DNA from: Myxocyprinus asiaticus
Taxonomy: Eukaryota > Chordata > Actinopteri > Cypriniformes > Catostomidae
Assembly: GCF_019703515.2 (NCBI RefSeq)
Contig: NC_059362.1
Coordinates: 31,660,326 to 31,724,325, forward strand
Direction of reading: 5' to 3'
Length of the DNA: 64,000 nt
The position numbers and the translations under genes were made by a program. The notes under the pieces are model-generated. The model was not told the DNA's origin. It made no database searches and was given only the letters and a program-made list of their open reading frames with translations. Every line of letters begins with the position of its first letter. Positions within the stretch are counted from its first letter, which is position 1. This document shows positions 25,974 through 36,706 of the stretch, piece by piece.

Positions 25974-26651
25974 TTTAATGTTTTTTTATTAACAATTTTT
26001 TATTGATTCCAAACATAAATTTAAACAAACAACACAAGAATACACAGAATCAACTTTTGAATCAAGCTGATTCTTTTTTACACAGAATCAACTTCCCAGC
26101 ATACATCCCAGTGGTCAAACATTAAATAACAACAGACACACATATAAACAAACAGTCCAAAGAAAATACTCGATAACATAACAAAAACATATACAATTAA
26201 CCAACACAAAAGAAAAAGGGTCCCACATATAACATATAATAAAGACACGTCTCTCTCCACTGCTCCTCCCTGGCAACCTTCTAAGAAGGCCAGATAATTG
26301 CCCCACTTCTTCCCAAATGCACCCAAACTGCCCAGCCGCCTATGTGCCATCTCTTCGAATGCGCCACTCTGCCCAGCTCGGTGCACCACTCATAAAATGG
26401 CCGCACCATCCAAACCGAGTCCCTGGTCTGCGGGCCTGTCTGAGATATCAACTTGAGCACATAAGTGTCTTTTAATATTTACAGAGCCCGAGGATTTTGA
26501 ATTCTTTGACATGTTGACCTCTTAGAACAGTTATGTAGCACGGTGTATCGAATCTCACCGGTTTATGATACAAAAAGAATGAAAAACTAGCAAATTGCAC
26601 AGAGCTCGCCGTTCACACGTCCAACCCTCGCATGGCACCACACGACCATTC
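25974..26651 (-). mobile_element. 5'-truncated LINE (L1/Tx1-like), 3' end
   Basis: It is flanked by a 16-bp duplication, TATAAATGCAGTATTT, at 25958-25973 and 26652-26667. On minus the sequence ends in an A-rich tail at about 25974-25990. Fragments upstream read WMVRPFYEWCTELGRVA and, one frame over, FEEMAHRRLG and KKWGNYLAFLEG. These resemble the C-terminus of L1-type ORF2. No reverse transcriptase remains. The length of the duplication and the truncation are typical of target-primed insertion. Confidence 0.75.
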
Positions 26652-26786
26652 TATAAATGCAGTATTTAATCTTAAAAGTTTTCATACTTACCTGCACCAT
26701 TAACTCTTCAATACAGAGGGCACAAGGGTGAGATGAGCTTTTGTCCAAAAACACACACACACACACTCATTGAGCACAGTGTTCTA

Positions 26787-28059
26787 AAGGGCTGGGCGAT
26801 AGGATGATATAATCGGCGATGTCTTACAAAGATCCCGATGCCAATTGTGAACAGACAATGATCGTCAATATCAGGAAATGACAAAACCATGGATCTGGGA
26901 TGTTGCCAAATATATTAAACAGTGGCCAGGGTGTGAATCTAGCACCCGCCACCCACAAAATGCGGTTTGCAAGCTCCTCGCTTAAATTTATTTCATGCGC
27001 AGATAATTTTGCTCATCTACCCGCAACAGGCAGGCGACTTGTAAGATGTCTCAGACAGACACATGACAAGAAATGCTGTTAGTCACAAAGACATGCGCTT
27101 AAAGAAACACACTTTATTATATTTTTAAGAACAGACAAAAGAAAAGCCGTCAATGCTTGTGTCTGCTTCACTGTTTGTTCAGAGGCGTGCAACACAAGCC
27201 TGTATTGAGGAACACACGCATGTAGGAGTGCAGCGCGAGCCTGTCTCGTGGATCACGCACATGTAAAGAGTTTTAACTATTTTTTTCTCTGTTTCATTCG
27301 TCTGAAAACTGTTTGCATGAGTAATGTGGTCTATGAGAATGCAGCAAATTTTCTCTGATCATCTCGGGAGGTGCTGTGAGTTTACTTTATTTCGCTTTAT
27401 TTCGATGTGGTTGGTATGCATTGTGAATGCAATCTGCAGGTTCAGTAATATATATCTTTATATTAAAGAAACAAAGACGAAAGTGATTAAATCATAAAAT
27501 AATACAAGACAAAATCACTTTGAACCTAAAATTTTGTTTTCTTTTCTTTTCTTTAGGCAGCATTAACTGTATTACCAAAATGCAATACAAACACAAATTT
27601 GATACGAACACACATTTGGCAGCATTTTTTCAGGAACACAAGGGAATTTATTAGGCTGTATTATTATAATTATTATTATCTTTACATTTATGATTGTCTT
27701 TAGTTCTTGATCTGTAAGCTATTAATAAGTTTCCACCTGTTGTCATGAGTGCGTGATGGCAAATGGGGCCGTTGGAGACGGTAAATGTTTGGATTTGGTG
27801 AGGTGGTTAAATAAGATTTTTTTTATCACTTTGTTATTTTATTGCTTTTTTCATTTAGTTTAAATTCCAATTTGAATTTAGAAATGTCTTTTGTTTATGT
27901 TTTTCACGTTTCAATAATTGAATTAAATTAAAATGAAGCAAAATCAATAAAGCAAAAAAATTCACCAACCCTCGGCAGGGGGGTTGACGATGTAATCGGA
28001 TATCGCAATGTTTTTTAAGGCAATTATCGATAAAAAATGTTACATATCACCCAGCCCTA
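26787..28059. mobile_element. hAT-like non-autonomous element with AGGGCTGGGCGAT ends
   Basis: Ends AGGGCTGGGCGAT and ATCACCCAGCCCTA are inverted. The flanks GTGTTCTA (26779-26786) and GTGTGCAA (28060-28067) agree at six of eight positions. 1273 bp with no transposase ORF. Inner ends carry ATCGGCGAT and AATCGGATATCG stretches. Confidence 0.8.
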
Positions 28060-28314
28060 GTGTGCAACTTTGGGAAGTACATTAAAAATGCATGGCTCTG
28101 CAGCAACTGTGTAATAGAGTAAAAGGCCAGCAGAGACTAACAGGAAGACTCCTGTGTTCTCCTGGTGTGTCTGTGCACAGGTGAAAGTTTGTCTGATGGG
28201 CACAATGAGATCTGAGCACACACAGCAATTCTATGAAAGTGAGTTAAAATATTATACTACAGAATAAATGTCAAGATGTGTTAGTGAAAGGCATGTTTTC
28301 AAGCCAATTCACCT

Positions 28315-28776
28315 TGTTCAGCCAAAAATGAAAATTCTCTCATCAGTTACTCACCCTCATGCAATACCTGATGTGTATGGCTTTCCTTCTTCTGCATAAC
28401 ACAAATGAAGATTTATAGAAGAATATCTCAGCTCTGTAAGTCCATACAATGCAAATTAATTGTGTCCAGAACTTTGAAGGTCCAAAAAGCATATAAAGGC
28501 AGCATAAAAGTAATTTATATGACTAAAGTTGTTAAATCCAAATCTTCAGAAGCGATATGATAGGTGTGGGTGAGAAACAGATACATTAAGTTCTTTTGTA
28601 TATAAATTCCCCTCCCTGCCCAGTAGGTGGTGATAAGCCCAAAGAATGCTAATCACCATAAAACAAAATGTGAAAGTGGAGATTTATGGTAATAAAGGAC
28701 TTAAATATTGATCTGTTTCTCAGCCACACCTATCATATCTCTTCTGAAGATACTGATTTTACCACTGGATTCTTAT
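28315..28776. mobile_element. TTAA-type element, copy D, left and central part
   Basis: It begins GTTCAGCCAAAAATGAAAAT and continues through the centre (CTGCCCAGTAGGTGGTGAT) into the start of the right arm. It is broken at 28776 by the next element. The piece at 31430 repeats the last part. Confidence 0.8.
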
Positions 28777-28949
28777 AAGGCCCTTTCCCACCTACAGTCC
28801 CAGTACTTTTTCCTTAGTAACTTTCTAGATGAGAACTCTTACAAGGAATGGAACAACCGTGGAGGCTTTTCCTCTTTTGCATTCTGACTCAGAGTAACCC
28901 TCCTAGTGACATCATCTATTATCGACCAAATTTCTTGTAACGTTATTTG

Positions 28950-30229
28950 TAGTGATCGACTGATATGTTTTTTTTTTTTATGGCCGATGCCGATATCCAG
29001 AGAGCAGGGTGGCCGATAGGCCGATACAATGCCGACATATCACACAATTTAATATAGTAAATAACATAAACAAAAAATTGCTAAATAAATGAATAAACTC
29101 TTATTTAACACTATATTTACTCCATTTCACACTAAACTTTAACTTTGTAAAAAATAATCTAAAAAAATAATATTGTATTTTAAATGGTAGATAGCAGTTT
29201 CTTCTGATTTCTGTTTAGTCATCAAATTGTAGTCATTTATTTGCACATGAAGAAATATTGGTAATATATTAGGAAATAACAGTACACACAGTAGTCCAGC
29301 AACCATGGATGGCATGTCCACGTTAGCAATCACATTTTCTCAAAAAATACCGAATCAAACCAATTGCACATACAGTAATAGTGAATAAGACATTTACTCA
29401 TAGCACACATGAAGCGCTTTTACTTTGAAGTTGCACTCACGCACTCGTACGGATCCAGCACAAGCAGCAATCTCATGACAGTTTAAACGGCCTGGATTGC
29501 CTGCTTACATTGTCATGGACAGACCATCATTATTTGCAAATCAGAGAAACTGAACTGATCCAGAAGTTTTCGTTCTGGCTGATGGAATACACGCTTCAGA
29601 GGAAGATATTAGATGAGTGCTCGACAGGAAGAAAATGCTGTATTTTCGTGAGGTTTGTGAATTACATCTTTTTAAATGAGATATCTGCATATTTGCAGAC
29701 ATTATATAATATTAGTTTTATTGACATTTGCCTTTTAACATTAGAAAAGTTACAGGGAATTGTTGAGGAGAGACTGTTAGAATACGTGCTTCAGAGGAAG
29801 ATTTATGAGCGTTCCACAGGATGCTGGATCTGTTGAAGTTGTGTGAGGTTGGTTTATTACATCTGATTAAACGAGATATGTGCATATTTTCAGATGGTAT
29901 ATGATTAGTTTTTTTTTTATATTTGCCTTTTTATCATTAGACAAGACAGTTAAAAGTTACAGGGAACTGTTGAGGAGAGAGAGGGAGAATGAAACAGACA
30001 AGCACTTTAACATGCAGACCGTTTAAATGACACTGTGTTGCACACCGATCTATTATTGTAGTAACACGATGGCACGTAACAACAAAACAAACCGTGACAG
30101 GTTATTTACATGTCTCAGTTGCTTCACATGCAAGCAGGCGATTCTCAGCGCCCTCAAGAACAAATCGGCCAAAAGGGCAAATGTATCAGCCGATGCCGAT
30201 AATTAAAAAAATTTATCGATTGACTACTA
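28950..30229. mobile_element. hAT-like element nested in the outer element, exact 8-bp duplication
   Basis: It is flanked by GTTATTTG at 28942-28949 and 30230-30237. Ends TAGTGATCGACTGATATG and, inverted, TAGTAGTCAATCGATAAA are followed by GGCCGATGCCGATA-type stretches at both sides. 1280 bp, non-coding. It contains a diverged tandem duplication of about 190-210 bases (about 29588-29775 and 29778-29990). Confidence 0.9.
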
Positions 30230-31010
30230 GTTATTTGCACACACGATTCAATAGCAACAACAAAATCAACAACAACGATGGAGGATGCCAGGATCAGAGC
30301 TACACTTTTGTTAGGGCTGTTTTATACAAGCTTTGGCTGCATCAGAATACGCAGGCAGCTGCCTTGTTGCCTAATCAGTTAATGGTTTAAACGACAGCAT
30401 TTTAGGATGAATGGAACTCTCTGAACAGTTTAAGAAGCACCTTATTTCATCCTAACTTCATCCATCCTTATACAGTCTCCGAAGGCAGCATTTTCCAGTT
30501 TTCTGATGCAGCCTGTATCTTCAGGTTAGAGTTTAAACTGGGTGTGTGAGGCACACATACACTGTCCCTGCAGCCGAAGTGAGAGCTGAGACGAGGCGGC
30601 AAAAGTACCCTTTAACCACGCAGCACACGCTGAACTTAGTGGACAACATGTTGAAAATGCAATATAAACAATATTATACATTTATCAACACAGTCTTTTA
30701 CAATAAAGTCTTTTATGACTCAACATAAAATGCTGTACTGAAATACTCCTTTCCTTAAAAAAAGATGACTTGATGCAAGTTAATCACACAGTAACAGGCA
30801 TGTAATATTTCCCTCATGTAAACTAGATTCCAGATGGTTTAGTGTACAATAGAGTTCAATTACCCACTCTAAATAAACATTATTATTTATATTCATTATC
30901 CTAGGAAAAATGTGATGTAGTAATCCATAAATCACTCTATTCTCTCTTTAGTTACACAGTACAAACGGTACAGATGTGATGAAATCTCAAAGCGTATCTT
31001 ACGATGAAGT

Positions 31011-31060
31011 CACACACACACACACACACACACAGACACACACACACACACACACACACA
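31011..31060. repeat. (CA)n microsatellite
   Basis: About 24 CA units with one GA interruption. Confidence 0.95.
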
Positions 31061-31429
31061 AACTGGATGTGAAACAGGTTATCCTCGTTGGATACTTTGT
31101 TATGTTATTTCTGTTAAAGGAATCGTAAAATTAGAACAATCCTCTGAGTAGCAGGCTAGCAGCTAAAAGATTACAAATGGCGGCTGCGGACTCCTTGAGA
31201 TTCACAAAGCTATTTGTGTGTCATGGGCTTTTGACCAATCACAGGCTGCAGCACCTTCCACAGTCTGCCACAGTCCCCATACGCCCCAAAAGTACCTACC
31301 CTGCAGTAGGAGCTAAAAATGTACCCTAAAACAGCTTAGAGGAACTGTAGTTCTTTAGGTGCGAAAGCGACGACCAGAGAAAAGTACCTGAAGCAGGCTT
31401 TAGTACAGCCAGTGGGAAAGGGCCTTATT

Positions 31430-31758
31430 TATAAAAAAAATAAAAATTAAAAAAATTAAAAAAAAAGACTTAAATTTTATTCTGTTTCTCACCCACACTT
31501 ATCATATCACTTCTAAAGACATACTGTAGATTAAACCACTGGAGTCATATAGATTACTTTTATGCAACCTTTATGTGATTTTTGGAGCTTGAAAGTTCTG
31601 GCCACCAACCACTTGCATTGTTTGGACTTACAAAGCTGAGATATTCTTCTAAAAATCTTTGTTTGTGTTCAGAATAAGAAAGAAAGTCATACACACCTGG
31701 GATGGCATGAGGGTGAGTACATAATGAGAGAATTTTCATTTTTGGGTGAACTATCCCT
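31430..31758. mobile_element. TTAA-type element, copy D', central and right part
   Basis: After an A-rich stretch it reads GACTTAAATTTTATTCTGTTT and a full right arm ending GGGTGAACTATCCCT. The right TTAA has become TTAG. About 85 bases of this piece are also present before the outer element (28693-28776). Confidence 0.8.
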
Positions 31759-31761
31759 TTA

Positions 31762-32764
31762 GGGCAAGTATCACTATTACCAGAAAGGTTAGTATTGCTC
31801 ATTCTTAGGGTTAGAAATAAAAGTTTTCAAATTTGCAGCATACCTAATCCCACACCATTTGTGCAACAGACCAGGTGGCTTGTTGAGGAGGTATGCAATT
31901 TCTTTTCTATGCAATCAGTCTTATAATTATGTTTATTTATGGATTAAAAACACAGAGACTTACATTGAAGGAGAGACCCAAGCCATATCGGGGCACCAGA
32001 ATATCACAGAGACATAGTGTGGGCTCTTTTGTCATAGGCCAGTAAGGAATCACCTAGCAATCACCCAGAACACCCTAGTATCATGGCTGTGACACTGCAT
32101 GGGCAAACACTACTCATATTTTCTTCTTAAACAACTGTTCACTGCCTGGGCTGGTCCTTCTTGTCTATATGAGACTATTAGTGTGGGTGTTTGCCCTGTC
32201 AAAGAGTCCGCTGTTCGCCCAACATGGCCAATGAACCAGCATGTGGGAAGGCTGCAGAAAAAGCAACACTTGGACCAGAAACCCTGTTTAAATTGTGACA
32301 CACACACATACACTCATAAAATGCCACCCACATCACAATTTCTATCACAAGTGACAAGTCTGAATACTGAAATAACTGCCCTTCTGTCTTGCTTCAATTC
32401 TCACTCTCTTTCTCTGCTTCCATCGTTATTTTCCATGTACATTTGACATCACAGCCTAATCAGCATTACCAACCAATCAGATGTAAACACACAAACATGA
32501 CCGTCCCATGAACGTTCCAAATCGCACAGGTTTAGCATGTGTGTATGTAACCGCAAATTTGAGAGAGATATGTCAGCTGTTTGCCTCAATGAGCATTAAT
32601 AAAATGGTGACTCATCGTGCCGCACATTACACGTGTACCTTTCTCTCTCTCTCAGTGCCACCCTCGCTCTGCCTGTCTATAGGGTCTCTGTATGATGCCA
32701 TGACAGCAGTACAGCAGTGCTGCCAGCATAGGTCAGGAATTAAAATCACAGTCAGTTACTTCCA

Positions 32765-32808
<44 letters not shown>

Positions 32809-33050
32809 CAGAGTGGGGGAGGGGAGTTATGGTACTGCATCTACACTGTTTGTACTGTGTACTTCATGGACTAACAGCACAACATATCAAAACAACATCC
32901 TAGAGCAGTTTATACCAATAAATATCATTATCATTGAAAATATCCAGTGGAATTGTTACAGTATGCATTACAGTTAAATCTTGACTCATCAGTAAACTAA
33001 CCAATCATTGCATATCCCCCGCAGCAGGGAACTCATTCACCTGGTCCAGT
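31762..33050. other. stxbp5 intron 2 DNA with GT microsatellite
   Basis: Holds a (GT)n repeat at 32767-32807. No gene recognised; ORFs across the repeat are artefacts. Confidence 0.5.
32767..32807. repeat. (GT)n microsatellite
   Basis: About 20 GT units. Confidence 0.95.
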
Positions 33051-33198
33051 TACATATACATTTACACATCTAGCTTATATCCAAAGTGATTTACAGTGCA
33101 TTTACTACATGCTTTTTGTTAGTTTGTATGTTCCATGGGAACCAAACCCTTGATTTTGGCATTGCTAGTGCCTTGCTCTATCAGTTAAGCTACAGGAA
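33051..33198 (-). mobile_element. tRNA-derived SINE with L2-like tail
   Basis: On minus it reads TGTAGCTTAACTGATAGAGC (A box), then GGTTTGGTTCCC (B box), and ends ACTGTAAATCACTTTGGAT, a tail shared with fish SINE/LINE pairs. Diverged copy; not a functional tRNA. Confidence 0.75.
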
Positions 33199-33250
33199 TC
33201 TTAAGGCTCAATAAAGTGGTGAAAATGTTACTAGTAAAAATGACTGTCAA

Positions 33251-35931
33251 TGGGCCTCATTCATGAAACACAAGCAGAACAAATTTTTGTGTAAATCATT
33301 CGTAAAACCTTTCTTAAGTAAATTGTCGGATTCATGAAAGTATACAAAACTTTAGCTGGTACGAACAAACTTTACACCTGATCCCGACCACATGTAAATT
33401 GTAAGACATCTGAATGTTTTGTTTTCTTTTAAACATACTGCCATGATTACATTTTGATAGAAGTGAAATTAAATAAGTAATGAAAAACAAATTGAACAAT
33501 TAAATGAATGAAATGAACCTTAAAAAATAACATAAATTAGGGGAAAAACATTATATTTAAAAACAACTTATACTTAATTTAATGGGTATTAAGTAGGGGT
33601 GTAACGGTTTGAATTTCTCATGGTTCGGTTTGTATCATGGTTTAAGGGTCACAGTTTCGGTATGGTTCAGTATTTGCTTTGTTAAAAAAAAAAATAAATA
33701 AATAAATAAATATTGCCAAATCCAAAGAATAATCTATTTGGTAAACACTTCAACAGGTTTGCCCTTAAATAACAATAATTGTTTTACAACAGTTACCATA
33801 GTTTAACCATGGCATTTGTAGTCAAATCATATTAACCACAATATAAACATGGTTACTGTCATGGTTACTATATAGAGACTACAGTATTACTGTTATAAAA
33901 CCATGGTTAATTATATCAAAACCATGATTTCTGCTCAGAAAACCATGGTGAGATTAGTCATGGTTACTACAACATTACTATAGTAAAACCATGGTTAATT
34001 TTTGTCAGGGTCCTTAACTAAAAAATAAAATATTTTCTCTAATTACTAAATCAACATTTTAACTTAATACCTGCACTAATACGCTACATGCATCAACATA
34101 AATTGCACTTCAAACTCATCTCAACATATTCAGTATTTGGAAGCTGTACATCACTATAAAAGGAATAACCTTGCTATTAGAATGCATACGAGAAGGGATG
34201 TTGTGATAATGCTGCTTGAGTATTTTAATCATACATGGAAATCCCACATGAACACCCTAAGTGCTTTAGTTATTGTTTCATGTCTGTCCAATTTAGTACT
34301 GCCTGCTTAAAAATGGAAGGGAGTGTGTGCAGTTTCGGCTCACCTGCGGCTTTTTCCCTGGGTGATGTTGGCGTAAATGATTAATCATGTATCAAAATAT
34401 TACTATAACGGCATCTTAATGCCATTATCAAACCGCATGATTGACGCTTGCGATGGATTACAGCCGCGTGAGGAAGAACTTGCGTGCACATTTTAAATAA
34501 ACCCTCACGCGCATTATTGACATATATTACCAGTATACAGCACTCGTGTCGAGCGATGTCTGCAAACAGTGCCTGTTTTGTAAAAGTCTTTTGACCATCA
34601 CTGTTGTAATTGACTGCAAAAAGAAAATGTTACCAGAAATGAGAAATGCAGGGGGCTTCTCTATCAGCATTTAGTTTTCACCACTTGCCATTTTCAACTA
34701 TACACAACGCTTGCAGAACAGTGATGTCATCAAGTTGACCCACGTGAAACTCAGGTGGAGCATCCATCTACAGAGCCATACAGGTGCATTAGCGGCGGTT
34801 GTAACTGTGCCTATCTGTTTGACGCTTTGTTTTCTTGACCAAAACTTGTGCTCCAGATGTGTCATTAAACATGAGGTGAACCGACCACGGTGCCAATGCT
34901 TCCGGGACTGTGGGTGGCGAACCGTACGGTTAATTTTTTTACAGAGAATCGTTACACCCCAGTATTAAGTATAAGTGTGCTTTGGTGCTTGCATTAATTT
35001 TGTTCAAAGTAGAGTTTCTACTTTGCTTCATATATTTTATTGGCATTGGACGCAGTTTATGTTTGATTAAAAACAAATAAAAAATTATGAATGACTGGTT
35101 GGAAAGATAATTCATTTGATATGAACTCTATAATTTAGGTTTCACAAATTTTGTATAGGCATCATTATATCGCATTCAGTTGATAACGTATGGTCAATGT
35201 CAATGCTGTTAAAGCTATAAATAAACACATCGCAGGCAGGTGCATATACAACACAGCAGATAAAAACAGAAAAATCCCTGCACTGTCCTAGCTTACAACG
35301 TTTCTGTCAAAGACCTTCTTCAGGCATTCTATCAAATTCTTTAAAGATTCTTCCAGCTGCAAGGAAATTATCACTGTTACAGTGAAAAGTTTCTCCAATG
35401 ATGCTGGTGATGCACTCAACAGAACCAGAGAAGTTTAATGGTGATGGACATCATTTTTACACTAAAGCTTCATATCAAACCATATTAAATGACCTCTTGG
35501 ACTGTTTTTCTCACAAAAGAACCTCTGATGACAGCAAAAGCATGCGACGACTGTAAGTTTCTCACTTTCTGTTTAGAACGAACATGCGAGTGTTTGCTAA
35601 ATCAATATTGTATGATGTGAATGCACTCAATAAAAAAACTTATTACTGTTTGCATAGCTGTTAAAAGATTCCTTTTTCATTTACTAGCAAGTCTGAAGCC
35701 TTCCTTATATGGTATTTCATGGGTGTGGATTATGATAATTGTGAATAAACGTGCACGTGTGCTCTACTTACCAATGTTTGGAATTCACTAACATACACAC
35801 GTTTTACTAACAAATTTTGGGGGCACAAAGCATTCGTGAATCCGCAGGAAAGTTTTCGTGAAGTTCGATTTTACACGTAAAATACTCCCAATTTACTCAC
35901 ATATTTACGAAAGTTTCACGAATGAGGCCCA
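33251..35931. mobile_element. Element with TGGGCCTCATTC ends, host of a nested hAT
   Basis: Ends TGGGCCTCATTCATGAAAC and GTTTCACGAATGAGGCCCA are inverted with one mismatch. The inner flanks repeat TACGAA- and TTTACAC-type motifs on both sides. Without its nested insert it is about 1.3 kb. No ORF of note. A short AAT on both sides may be the duplication. Confidence 0.75.
33594..34961. mobile_element. hAT-like element nested in the TGGGCCTCATTC element, exact 8-bp duplication
   Basis: It is flanked by GTATTAAG at 33586-33593 and 34962-34969. Ends TAGGGGTGTAACGGTTT and AATCGTTACACCCCA are inverted. It contains a TAAA microsatellite (33690-33711) and several ACCATGGTTA units (about 33800-34000). 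1368 bp, no transposase. Confidence 0.9.
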
Positions 35932-36675
35932 ATGTTTGTGTCTTATGAGTTTCAATAAGAAAGAGTTGATAAAGTTTTCCTAGGCCAAAACAGTATGCTG
36001 AATTTATTCAGTAAAACTTGTTAAATATTCACCAGGTGTCATGAAACAAAAAGAATGAAACCAGTTAATTAATAACTAAATCTATATCCAACAACCTCTA
36101 ATTTGTCATATATTCCTTTATAGATTTGCCTCATTGCCTCTAAATCGATACAAAACTAAAATACTGACATCCACGACAAAGAGGAACAGAGGAGATGGAG
36201 TAAAAGGAATAACAGATAAGAGCACTGGAGCAGAACCACAAGGATATGAGCAACAAATCCCAAGAAACTGAAACTGATTGTTGAGGAGGCTAGATCCCTC
36301 CCAGCTCATATTGAAATTGACTCCATTTTGCTTTGATGGCACAGAGATTTCCCTAAATACTGACACATATTTGAGGTAATAAGGTCTTGAACTCCACGTG
36401 AACCATTTTCAGAATTTACCGCAGAACAAACTCCAGATAAACTAAAAGTCTGCACATATTCTTTCTTCCCTTTTTGTAACTGAATATTCTCACTTACAAC
36501 TTCAGAGGCCAAAAGGAGTCAAACATGGTTGAGGGAGAGATAAAAGACAGAGTATAAAGTATTTAGCAATGCTTTCTTATATAAGAGCTGTTCCCAAAAC
36601 TCAATGATGTTAACTGTGGTCTTTCTTTTGCTGAGTAACTAAACGAAAAGCAAAGATAAATAAAGAAATAGAGAG

Positions 36676-36706
<31 letters not shown>

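Larger units (their letters stand above)
28777..31425. mobile_element. Outer element with GGCCCTTTCCCAC ends, host of a nested hAT
   Basis: Ends GGCCCTTTCCCACCTACAGT and, inverted, GGCCCTTTCCCACTGGCTGT. The flanks are TAA and TTA, so a 3-bp duplication as in PIF/Harbinger is possible but not exact. Without the nested insert it is about 1.4 kb. It includes a CA repeat (31011-31060) and a small inverted pair GGCTGCATCAGAA / TTCTGATGCAGCC (about 30332 and 30500). Confidence 0.65.
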
